This document shows positions 24,501-36,500 of a DNA stretch of 64,000 nucleotides, piece by piece. Source of the stretch: Nilaparvata lugens (Eukaryota > Arthropoda > Insecta > Hemiptera > Delphacidae). Numbering within the stretch: position 1 is the first letter of the stretch; every line of letters begins with the position of its first letter. Location of the stretch: contig NC_052507.1 in NCBI RefSeq assembly GCF_014356525.2, positions 53,254,463 to 53,318,462 on the forward strand, written 5' to 3'. Under the pieces are notes generated by a model. The model was given only the letters and a program-made list of their open reading frames with translations, was not told the origin of the DNA and made no database searches. The position numbers and the translations under genes are program-made.

Positions 24501-27500
24501 TCTGATGGCATCATATCAATTGCTGTTTTGAACAAACGCACCAAACTGTTCCTTTCGTGAAGAAGCTCCTGCAGCTGCAAAATAATGGATCTTCTTAGCG
24601 AGTTATGTATTCCACAACGTGCATCTACTTCATGTCTATCATCACCAATGAAGTACATTTGTAGAAATTTATGGTCACTATCTGAGAATGGGAGCAGGGA
24701 GCCAGCTTTGTGATATATTTGCCCTTTGATTTTAAAAGTTGGCATGAATTGAGCAGTCACGATTTCCGCACCAAATGATGTCATTTGGAAGCAAGAGTTA
24801 TATTTCCTGATGTTCAATAAGAAATGCTTTGATTCAGCGGTAGATCCAGTAAGTAAAGTTTTCAATGGCTCTGGTGGTGCATCAAGTTGAGGCAATTTGA
24901 TTTTTCCGCCAGCACAACACATCCCTTTCGTTTCATTATTAAACTTTAGAGCCTGGCAGTAGCTACATACATGACTCATCTGACCAATGACAACATGCTG
25001 ACTTGAACTATAATCAATAGCTGGATTGTACCGGAACGCAAGACGATTGTATTCCAGATGCAGATCAGCTGTTCTTTCTGTTCGTGTTTCAGCTATCCTC
25101 ACCCTTTCGCGTTCATTGCGTTCAAAACGAACCAAATCTGTTGCTGCAGAACGCGACTGACGTGCTCGCAATCGTGCATCCTCAAGCCTGGCTGCTCGTC
25201 TTTCTGCTGGGTCCACGTTACGTGTCTGGATGGTGTTTAGCCTGTTCCTCTCTCGTAAAGATGTTTGCTCTTCCTCAGTGATATTCGAACGCCATCTCCT
25301 TAATCCTTCTGCATTGTGAGTGCGACGGCCCAAATTTGACTTTCTGCGAGGCATTATTTTGGTTTTTACTGAAAGAGAAGAAAGGAAAATATGTGTGTGT
25401 ATTACTTTACACACGTAAGAAGTTTTGTTATTGTTTAATTAGTAAACTAATATTTCACGTATTTATTTTGTATATATATTACGTATTTAATATTAAATAA
25501 ATAATAATTACAAAAAAATAAATCGCGGTTGTCAGCGATTCAGTTATTCAAATATAACTTATAATAGGTATTTAGAAATAATTGCATAGTTATGAGGGAA
25601 ACAATCGATATATTCTCAATATTGAATAACCTTTTTGAGATTTATAGGCCTACCAAAAAATTAATACCACCAAAAAATATATTATATTTTTTATCGAATA
25701 AAATAAATTTTATATATTTATACTCAATTTAATGAAAAATCTCACTATATCAGAAATAAAGACAATTAAATTCCCTACAAAACGGGTGGTCAACGAAAAT
25801 TTTCCGACCAGTGGTTCCGGAGATAGAGCGTTTTAAAGACAAAAACAGTTTTTGATAAGCGCTCTCACTCGGTAACTTTCCAAGTGGTACCGACGCGAGG
25901 ATCTTTGATGCTGAGCCTCTGATGCAACGGGAATGAAACTGACCGGCTGAGCATTAAACGCTGGTCACGTTGAGTGATCATCTCGCATTGCGTATTGAAA
26001 CTACTGTACATAAATCCTTTCCAACAATCAACTTATATCAATTATTTAATAGACTAATATATTATTATAATCTATCCCTTCATTTTGTTTATATGATCAA
26101 ATAACCAGCTGACTACTAAAATATTAGCCTACTTTGTATTTTAGCATGCAACACAGCCCAGATCGTATTATCAACAACACCGTTGTCAAATGCCGGTATG
26201 TTAGTAGAAAAGAGATAAGAATTTTTTTTTATTTCTCGTTGTTTTATGATAGAAGGAAACATAGCATGAATATGAAATAGAAATAAGATATTGAAACTAT
26301 AAGATAAGCCGATCAGCTTATATGAACTAAGGTTTGGAGGATTATGAAACATTGACAATTGAGAAATTATGAATACACAAATGCAAGAATAAAAGCCTCA
26401 ATAATTATTATTCATTACAAGATTGATTTACATCGATAAGATTATACTCACACTATCGACTGAATCGCCAATTGATTGTAGCACGGTACCGGTATCGATC
26501 CATTCACTGATTGAAATTACTACAATATTAACACAAGTAACACGATTATTTGCACTGAAACACGAATTTATTATCGAAAAAAAAGCATCGGTATGCTTTC
26601 TTTGTTCTGAATTGCGAAAGTAATTGAAATCCAATAATTGTACCGGAAAACATACGGTAATCAAGAGTGTAGTTTACCGGTACTCTATATCTCACGAACC
26701 TGTTGAAGCTGCGTTTTGAAACATGCGCGCTATCTAGCGGTCAGATTTTGCACTTTGATTGCAGCAGCGCTCAGCTCAAATCTGGCCAAAAATGGCCAAA
26801 GTTTCACCCCCTCCCCCCGGGCCACCCTGCGAGCCCGGTCAATTTTTTTTTTTTTAATCGACTTATTTTCGCGAGCTGACCCCGAATGTGAAGTCAAAAA
26901 TCGGAAAAATCCATAAACAAAAAAGTTAAAAATTTTCGGGCGAGCGTAGCGCCCCTGAAAATTGTAAAAAGTAGAAAAAAACCATCCTTGATGCGGATTT
27001 TATATCATGTTAAAATTGTTGTTTGGAATCAATGAAATAGACTAAATAATCATATGTGTGGTTGGCAAGGCACAGGTGACTCTGAACTGTACTCTGTCTC
27101 TGTGAAGTGTGTGTAACATGCCTTAAGTAAAACGTTTGAGTTCAATGTATTGGTTTGACTTTAAAGTAAAAATAAAATCAGTAATAATGTTCAAATAATC
27201 GTAATAATTTATTTCTTCACCGATATAACCTTCAACAGGTTATGGGCCCAGGCTGGATCTTTCGTGTGCAAGTAAAAAAATTATTTAACCTAAATACTCT
27301 CGTGCAAGACAACAATGGAAGTTCGGAGATTCAACTCTAAAATAGTAATACCGGTGAAGTGATTGAACTCTAGTAAAAACATTAAAAGTAAAAGTAAAAT
27401 ACCCAAAAGTAAAATCAGGTAAGGCAATCGAATTCAAAGTAAAAATGGCTGGTTCCAGTGATTCGGACTTGGGTATGGTTGGAAAGCTATCCAACGATGA

Positions 27501-30500
27501 AGACTTTCAAATGTGGAAATTTAAAATTAAAATTTTGTTCGACTCTCAAGGACTTAGTGATATTGTTAATGGAAAAGAATTAAAACCAAACGACCCTAGT
27601 AAAGAAAAAGAACTTTCTATTTTCAATTTGAAGGACGCTAAAGCCAAGAAAATAATAATAACTACAATTGACTCAAAACCTTTGAATCACATTTTGAACT
27701 GTGAAACTTCATGTGAAATGTTTAAAAAACTGTGTCAAATCTACGAACGTGATGAAAAACAACAGAAATTTTCTCTAATGCAGGACTTTTTCAATTTTAC
27801 ACTAGAGGCTAATGAAGACATTGCTAGTTTCATCAGCCGTCTGGAAAATTTGACCCATAAATTGAAATCTGTTGGACACGAAATCGATGACGAGATGGTT
27901 ATTGGCAAAATATTCAGCTCCCTGCCCAGGAAATACACCCACTTTCAAACTTCGTGGGAAGCAACCGCAATTTGTGACAGAAATCTCACAAACCTAACCT
28001 CCCGGTTGGTGAATGAAGAACGCAGACTATCTACTGATAAAGGTGATTCTGTGCAACCAGTGGTATTCAAAACATCGGAAATCCAGTGCTACAGATGCAA
28101 AAATTATGGACATATTTCCCGTGAATGCAGAAATAAAATGAAACAGAAAAGTGGTCTATTCTGTAGTATTTGCAAGAAGAATAATCATGAAGACAAAGAC
28201 TGTTACTTTCGTAAAAAACAGAATGATAAGAAGAAGAACCAAGTATCCTTTTTAACTACTAATTCTAATGTAAAATACTATGACACTTTCGTAATTGACT
28301 CAGGGTCTACTTCACATATGGTAAAATCTAAATCACTATTTGATAGTTCCATTCCAATTAGTTGTAAAGTAGGAGTAGCCAAGGAAAATGAATCAATGTT
28401 TGCTCTTGAGGTAGGAAACATCAAATCAGACAAATGCAACTTAAATAATGTTTTATATGTTCCAGAACTTTCTAAAAATTTGTTATCTGTAAGTGCTATC
28501 ACTGAGAACGATGGTAAGGTCTTATTTAGTGGAAATAGGGTTGAGGTGTTGAAAGACAATGAAGTCATTATGGAAGGCATAAAAAATTCGAATGGTTTGT
28601 TTGAAGTTGACTTGAAAATGCATAATTCAAATTCAGTCCATCATGTAATGACTAGCACTATTTCACCCAAGTCTAATGAGTCTAATGAAGTAGAATTATG
28701 GCATAGGAAGCTAGGCCACCTTGGTGTAGATAACATGAAAAAGCTCATAAATCTTAGTGAGGGAATGAATATTAAAACTAAAATTGATGACTTTTCCAAA
28801 AACCCATGTGAAATATGCTTGTCTGCTCGCCAAACAAGGCAACCTTTTAAAACAGTCAGGGAAAGGGCAACAAGACCCCTTGAAATAGTACATACTGATG
28901 TTTGTGGGCCTATTACCCCGGTAAGTTGGGACAATAAAAGATACATGGTTACTTTTCTAGATGATTTCACACATTTTGTCATGGTATTTCTTATTCAAAA
29001 TAAAAGTGAGGTATTTGATATAATGAAACAATTTGTAGCTGAAGTAGAGGCAAAATGGCATTCTAAAATTTCAAAATTTCGGTGTGATAATGGTGGGGAA
29101 TATTCTAGTAATAAAATCAAGGATTGGTGTCAAAATAGAGGGATTTTCATGGATTTCACCATTCCATACACTCCAGAATTAAATGGAAAGGCAGAAAGAA
29201 TCAATAGGACATTGCTAGAAAAGGTTAGGGCACTTTTGTTTGATTCAGGATTGAAAAAGGAAATGTGGGGTGAGGCTGTAAGGACAGCAGCTTATATTGT
29301 TAATAGAAGCCCAACATGTACTCTTGATTGTACTCCAGCTGAAAAGTGGTACGGTAAAAAACCAGATCTATCAAGACTACAGATTTTTGGAAGTATAGCA
29401 TACAGTCATGTTGCAGGTAATCTTAAGAAACTTGACAGTAGAACCAAGAAGCTAACGTTTGTAGGATATTTGCAAAATGGTTATCGGTTGTGGGATGCTG
29501 ATAAGAGGAAAATAATTGTTTCTAGGGATGTAATTTTTTCAAATGTTGAGCAATCTAACCAAGGTGAAAAGTATTCTGACCCCAAAGTATTCAAGATAAA
29601 TCAAGGCTTTGACATTGAGGGAATCGCAAAAGGTAATGATCCAAACAATGTATTTGAAGAAATTGAAAATGATGGAGTACAAGAAACTGAAATAAATGAA
29701 GTTGAAGAAATTGAAAATAATGAAGTAGAAGAAACTGATACAAGTGAAGCTGAGGGTATTGAGATTGAAACAAATGATATTGAAGATGGAATCAATGAAG
29801 TAGAAGTAAATGAAGAAAGTGGAGAAGAAATGATGGATGAAAGTAATGAAATAAGAGGGAGAGAGAAAAGAGTGATTAAAAAACCAGTGTGGTTGAAAGA
29901 CTATGAAACCAGTTATCTTAGTCTACAAGTAGATGAGCCTCTTACATTTTCTGAAGCTATGAAATCAAACAATTCTGTAAAGTGGTTGGAGGCAGTAAAA
30001 ACTGAACTAAATGCTTTGAAAGAGAATAATACTTGGACAGAGGTAGATACTGTACCAGAAAACAAAGAAATTATTGATAGCAAATGGGTATTTAAAATTA
30101 AAAATGATGAGAAGGGTAACATTCAGTACAAGGCTAGATTAGTTGCTAGGGGGTTTCAACAAAAGGATAGCATAGATTTAAATGACATTTATGCCCCTGT
30201 GGCCAAATTGCCAACTTTTCGGATTTTCATGAGTGTTGCAAATAAATTAGGGTTTCCTGTATATCAGATGGATGTAAAAAATGCTTTCCTTAATGGTGAT
30301 ATCAAAGAAGACGTTTATATGTCATTACCAGAGGGAGTAGAAGGATTTAGGAATAAGGTTTGTAAACTTAAGAAGTCAATTTATGGTCTGAAGAAATCTC
30401 CAAAAGATTGGAATTCTAAATTTGATTCTGTAATGAAAATGAACAATTTTACTAGGTCTAAAAATGATTATTGCTTGTATTCTAAAATTGTGGAGGGTAA

Positions 30501-33500
30501 AAAGGTATTTCTATTATTGTATGTAGATGACATACTTATTTTTGGTTCAGATGAGAATGATGTTTCAAGATTGAAATCAGTCTTACAAGAAAATTTCAAG
30601 ATGAAAGACTTGGGCTTAGTTTCTAATTTCTTGGGAATTAATGTCAAACAAGATATTGAGAAGGGGGTAACTGTTATTAGTCAGAAGGAGTATCTCAAAC
30701 ATGTATTGGAAAAGTTCAACATGCAGGATTGTAAGCCAATGGACACTCCCATGGATAAAAATTTCAACTTTGAATTATTGACTAGAGATAAGTCAGAGTC
30801 TGTAGAAATAGAAAAGAAATGTCGTAGACTAATTGGTTGTCTTATGTATGCTGTTGTAGGATCTAGACCTGATTTGTGTTGTACTGTATCTTTCTTGAGT
30901 CGATTCCAAAGTTGTGCCAGTGAAATGTTGTATAAAAATTTAAAACGTGTATTGAGATATGTAAAATGTACTTTAGATTTAGAGCTAGTATATAAGAGAG
31001 AATTGAATGATGATATGATTGTAGGCTATGTAGATGCAAACTGGGGTGGTGATTTAGAGAGAAGATCAACCTCAGGTTATTGCTTCAAGGTTTTTGGTAA
31101 TACTATTTCTTGGTGTACCAAGAAGCAACAGAGTGTTTCATTATCTAGCACAGAAGCTGAGTATGTTGCTTTGAGCCAAGCTGCAAGCGAGGCTTGTTGG
31201 ATAAAAGGAATTTTAATTGATTTTTGTGTTGTTGAAAATAAGAAAACTTGTATTTTGTTGTTTGAAGACAATCAGTCTGCTATCAAAATAGCTCATAATC
31301 CTGAGCATCATAAAAAAATGAAACATGTAGATATAAGGTATCATTTTGTAAGAGAGAAAATTTCTGAAGGTGTTATTCAAGTTGAGTATTTAAAATCCTC
31401 AGATCAGATTGCTGACATTTTCACAAAACCCTTGGGAAAGGAACTTTTTGTCAAGTTTAGAAATAATATTTTTTAATAATTAAGATGTTTTTTTTGAACT
31501 ATGTTAATTTTTCTTATAACTTACTCTGTTTTTTTTTTTTTTGATTGATAAATTTTTTTTTTGGTTATTTCATTGAGGGGGCGTGTTGTTTGGAATCAAT
31601 GAAATAGACTAAATAATCATATGTGTGGTTGGCAAGGCACAGGTGACTCTGAACTGTACTCTGTCTCTGTGAAGTGTGTGTAACATGCCTTAAGTAAAAC
31701 GTTTGAGTTCAATGTATTGGTTTGACTTTAAAGTAAAAATAAAATCAGTAATAATGTTCAAATAATCGTAATAATTTTGGAGTTTTTGCATTACACACAA
31801 ACCAACATAACATTTTTATATATATATAGATAATCCTTTTAACACATGTTTGCCTCACTGTAAGCACATGAAATTCTTGAAAAAGAAGTCTACTAGAATA
31901 CAATAAATTTGGGCCTGCATAATGCAGCTCTGATAAGTTGTTTCTGTAATGTGAATATTGATTCATATTTATGGATATCAATAGCAGTTCCCCATATCTC
32001 AATTCCATATTAAAAAAGTGAGTGTGTAAATGCATAATAAATCTTCTCCATTATTACCAGATCAGCTATTTTATTTAGTTTATAAAACTTATAAATTAGA
32101 TATTTTCTAATACATATATACTCCATATGAGTATCACATTTTATATGATCATCAATCATTATACACAAATATTCACATTTAATCTTAGATTAATTAGTTA
32201 CACTTGGGCGAGTTTCACCAAATTCACGTTAACTCTTCGCTTAGTAATCGTCAATTAACACTAACTGATGACTTTAACGAAAGATTAAGAAATTTGATTT
32301 CACCAACGAAAACTAATGTTACGTTACGAAACGACAGATTAGAGAGGATCAGGATGGCAGTGCGCCGCCATGACACTTGTTTCACATTGTTAGCATGTAA
32401 AACCTAACTTAGAAAATCCAACTAGATTCCGAAACCACAAGTGTTGTTTACCAAAATGAGTGGAGATTAGCCTACAAATTTTAGTAATTAATGATAATTA
32501 TAGTGCAGTTTTTTTTAGTTGTATGATTTTTTAAATTTAATTTGGGCTGTAGTGTTTTAATAATTGTTCTATAGATTGTTTTGGTTTTTGTAAATAAGTA
32601 AAATTTCAAATTTTACAGGATGTCTTCTAGCCATTTTGTCAATGTTGTGTTGCCTAAAGCTATCAAAAGAAGAAGGGACCCAACATTTACGAACAGTGAA
32701 AGAACGCATCTTGTCAATGTTATTAAAAATAATTCGATTTTGTCCAAATTATTAAAATCATCACCATCTAGGTCGGCGAACAACATAATCATCATCACTG
32801 TCACTCTCAAATGCTAATTCGTTGCTCTTCTTCTAGAATTATTTGGCTTTTCCATATTTAAACAACAAAGTAATCTAAAAAAAAAAATAATCGTAAAAAC
32901 CATGAATAAATGATTAAAAATAACCTCAACCAAACTACTATCAACATGATAGTAAACAGAACGCCGCCATTTTTTCTCAACGACAGATTACAGATGTTAA
33001 CTGACCAGATTTGGCCAGTTAACTTTATAACTGCTCATTAGCTCTGACGGCGTGTGGTGAAATCCCATTTTGTCAGTTAAGGGCTAATTAGAGTTTACGC
33101 TTCCTCTAACAACACGTTTAGTTCCTGGTGAAACCCGGCTCTCTTATTCATTAATATTTTAATGCATACATGTTTCCATGCTCATTAATTTATTTAAAGG
33201 TAGGCTACTCATTCGTACGTCTAAAACAATAAATTAATATTCAAATTTAATTTTCCATTAAAGAAAATAAAAAGGGTACTAGTAATATTAATAAAATTGT
33301 AATAATATAATATAATAAAATTGATTTAGTTTAATTGAAAATATTAATGCTATTATTAATTAATGATTTGATACGATTCTGAATAAGTTGCTTATTGAAA
33401 TTCTGATTCATAGAACAATATCACAATTAACTACAAACAACAGTTTCTTGTTTCTTAAGCGGGTCATTTATTGTCCGATTCCTTATCCAACATGAGGTCC

Positions 33501-36500
33501 AACATTCTATGATAGATTTGACGTCGGACCGTGAATGGGGTCGGACCGTGATGTTGGGTCTGAAGCCGGACGAGTTGGATAAACTGGAGGTTCAACAAAT
33601 CCGTCATCACAAGGTCAGCTTCCTAGTCAGAGTCAAGTGGAATATTAGTGAGGATGTTGCATTCACGGAGCGTGAGTGCTGAAATATCCGATTAGTGGTC
33701 TAACACTGTTTGACTAGCAGTCGGATTGTGAATTGCCAGCTTTAACGGCTATTGAATTCAACCACTGTTAAATGACTTCATCTAAATCTAAGGGAAACAA
33801 TGCAGCGGAACCTTTGAGAATGCAATGACATCATTTAACCACGCTTAAATTAAATAGATGCACTTGAGTTCTTCTCACTGTAGACAAACTAATTAATAAA
33901 TGTTTGATTTTTGTTTTAGGTCCAAGCAAGAAGGTGGCAAAGGCGGCAGCCGCCAGATCTGCACTGTCAGCGCTTTTTGACGTGAATCTGAGTTCGGCGT
34001 ACACAACGCCCTCCATCTACCAGTACCCCACCCGCCTCGCCCCCTCTGTGCCCTGTCAGATAGTCCCATCGCACAAGGTCGACTCCATTGCCAGGTAACT
34101 CTCCATTGCACATTCATTGGTTGAACTAATATCGGTGGTTTTATGTTTGTTTTCAGGGTAAATATATTTTATTTTGTTTATGGAATTGTGGAAAAGTAGA
34201 ATCACTATAGTGAGATTCAGGTTTTAAAATCGATTAAAAATGATTATAACCTATTCTTTACAACTGTGCACCGTTTCCAAATTGTTTGTGGACCAAGTAG
34301 AAATCTAATTGACTAAGTTTTAAAAAAAATATTAATCTCGATGAAAATTTATTATCAAATCATGAAAAAATGATGAAAAAGACAATCAGAAATAGTCAAC
34401 CACTTTTTATGACAATTTCTATTTGTGTTCTTCATTATGAAAAAATACCACATCACGCACAACACAACTGTAACATGGAAAAACTTTTTTCACCAATAAA
34501 ATATATATGGAATAGAACAACAATTACTATTACTTGAATCACAGCTATCTACTAAAGCGAAAAGTAAAAGTGATTGTTGTCTTCGTGTCATTTCCACTGA
34601 CTTGAAACGTGAATCTCACTAAAGTGCTATTGTTATGTTTCAGTATCTACAACTAAATATTTGTTGAAACTTTTTTCACTGACAATTTTTTTTTATAATG
34701 TACAATGTACCAATGTTTTCATGTTGGTGTATTTGGAACTCTTAGAGAATTTACGTTGTTCACTGATCTGATAATCGTTATATAATCTGATAAACTAGAA
34801 TAACCACTTATGAAGTTTTTATGGAACTACAGGCAACCAGACAAACAAAATTTTCTTTAAACTTTGGTTCACTAACATAATATTAAGATACGAGTAATGT
34901 GTGCGAAGTATATTATACAATCATTTTTTTATAAATTTTAGAAACTTGGAATTCGAGTGTTTGGAATTACAGAAAAATTTTGTTAAAAACTTGTTCACTG
35001 ACAAACTAGTAATACGTTTCTATGTATTATTCAAAGACAGAATTTTTAGAATGGATCTTGATTTTTTATTGCATTTATTTGAATAGTTTGTCAATGAATA
35101 AGTTTATCCCTGGGTTTTCTAACTGAACTATATGTTATGTATCAATCAACGTACATTAAATTATCAATAACTTCCAACTTCAAAGTTACTTGACAATAAT
35201 AAAAAATAAGGATATTAAAATTTATAAATAGGGAAATCCTCTATGCTTGAATGTGCTCATTTTACTGTCGGGATTGTTTGAATAAGTCAATGTACTCAAG
35301 CTGATAATTCTATTGAATTGATTTTTCTAATATCTTATGTTTCAATGAACGTATATTTGTAAAGCTTATCAGTAGTAGTTAATTACTAAACGATACTAAC
35401 TTTACATTTGCTACAAGTCATAACATAAACAAGTTTGAATTGTAATAAATTCATATAATGTCCGTAGCTCTTTTTAATTGAATTTTCGAAATTTCCTTAA
35501 ATATTCCTCCTATGAAAATTTATTATCAAATCATGAAAAAATGATGAAAAAGACAATCAGAAATAGTCAACCACTTTTTATGACAATTTCTATTTGTGTT
35601 CTTCATTATGAAAAAATACCACATCACGCACAACACAACTGTAACATGGAAAAACTTTTTTCACCAATAAAATATATATGGAATAGAACAACAATTACTA
35701 TTACTTGAATCACAGCTATCTACTAAAGCGAAAAGTAAAAGTGATTGTTGTCTTCGTGTCATTTCCACTGACTTGAAACGTGAATCTCACTAAAGTGCTA
35801 TTGTTATGTTTCAGTATCTACAACTAAATATTTGTTGAAACTTTTTTCACTGACAATTTTTTTTTATAATGTACAATGTACCAATGTTTTCATGTTGGTG
35901 TATTTGGAACTCTTAGAGAATTTACGTTGTTCACTGATCTGATAATCGTTATATAATCTGATAAACTAGAATAACCACTTATGAAGTTTTTATGGAACTA
36001 CAGGCAACCAGACAAACAAAATTTTCTTTAAACTTTGGTTCACTAACATAATATTAAGATACGAGTAATGTGTGCGAAGTATATTATACAATCATTTTTT
36101 TATAAATTTTAGAAACTTGGAATTCGAGTGTTTGGAATTACAGAAAAATTTTGTTAAAAACTTGTTCACTGACAAACTAGTAATACGTTTCTATGTATTA
36201 TTCAAAGACAGAATTTTTAGAATGGATCTTGATTTTTTATTGCATTTATTTGAATAGTTTGTCAATGAATAAGTTTATCCCTGGGTTTTCTAACTGAACT
36301 ATATGTTATGTATCAATCAACGTACATTAAATTATCAATAACTTCCAACTTCAAAGTTACTTGACAATAATAAAAAATAAGGATATTAAAATTTATAAAT
36401 AGGGAAATCCTCTATGCTTGAATGTGCTCATTTTACTGTCGGGATTGTTTGAATAAGTCAATGTACTCAAGCTGATAATTCTATTGAATTGATTTTTCTA

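Larger units (their letters stand above)
21060..25891 (-). mobile_element. Helitron, rearranged and missing its HUH nuclease region
   Basis: A rolling-circle transposon that normally encodes one Rep-helicase protein. Here the minus strand holds an N-terminal part (24120-25354) and a C-terminal part with the Pif1-like helicase (21088-23620). Between them lies a 499-bp piece in opposite orientation (23621-24119). The Rep catalytic centre with its two-histidine motif should lie in the missing part and is not found. The 5' region 25623-25891 is repeated inverted at 23621-23889. The terminal TC and CTRR with hairpin were not identified, so the ends are approximate. Confidence 0.85.
27017..31777 (+). 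mobile_element. Copia-type LTR retrotransposon with uninterrupted gag-pol
   Basis: 5' LTR 27017-27237, primer-binding site at 27238, gag-pol 27445-31476, polypurine tract 31575-31583, and an incomplete 3' LTR 31584-31777. The two LTRs match over 194 bp with no difference that I can see, so insertion was recent. It lies in the sense orientation in ADAR intron 4. No 5-bp target duplication is visible, in keeping with the shortened 3' end. The upstream flank is the GC-rich repeat at 26700-27016; the downstream flank is a LINE relic. Confidence 0.93.
14773..33919 (+). other. ADAR intron 4 (19.1 kb), contents overview
   Basis: GT-AG. Contents are listed separately: hairpin, LINE-tail-like repeat with (CA)n, MITE, 1.41-kb tandem duplication, LINE, Helitron, Copia, LINE relic and Harbinger-like remnant. 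Stretches where I see nothing: 15800-16100, 19116-19607, 19720-20027 and 33143-33919. 25892-27016 is unassigned; its last 300 bp are GC-rich with pyrimidine runs and look repetitive. Confidence 0.6.

Noticed and set aside
29591..29795. Minus-strand Phe/Gln- and Ser-rich ORFs in the Copia element
   Set aside because: They are antisense of the Glu/Asn-rich spacer between integrase and reverse transcriptase.
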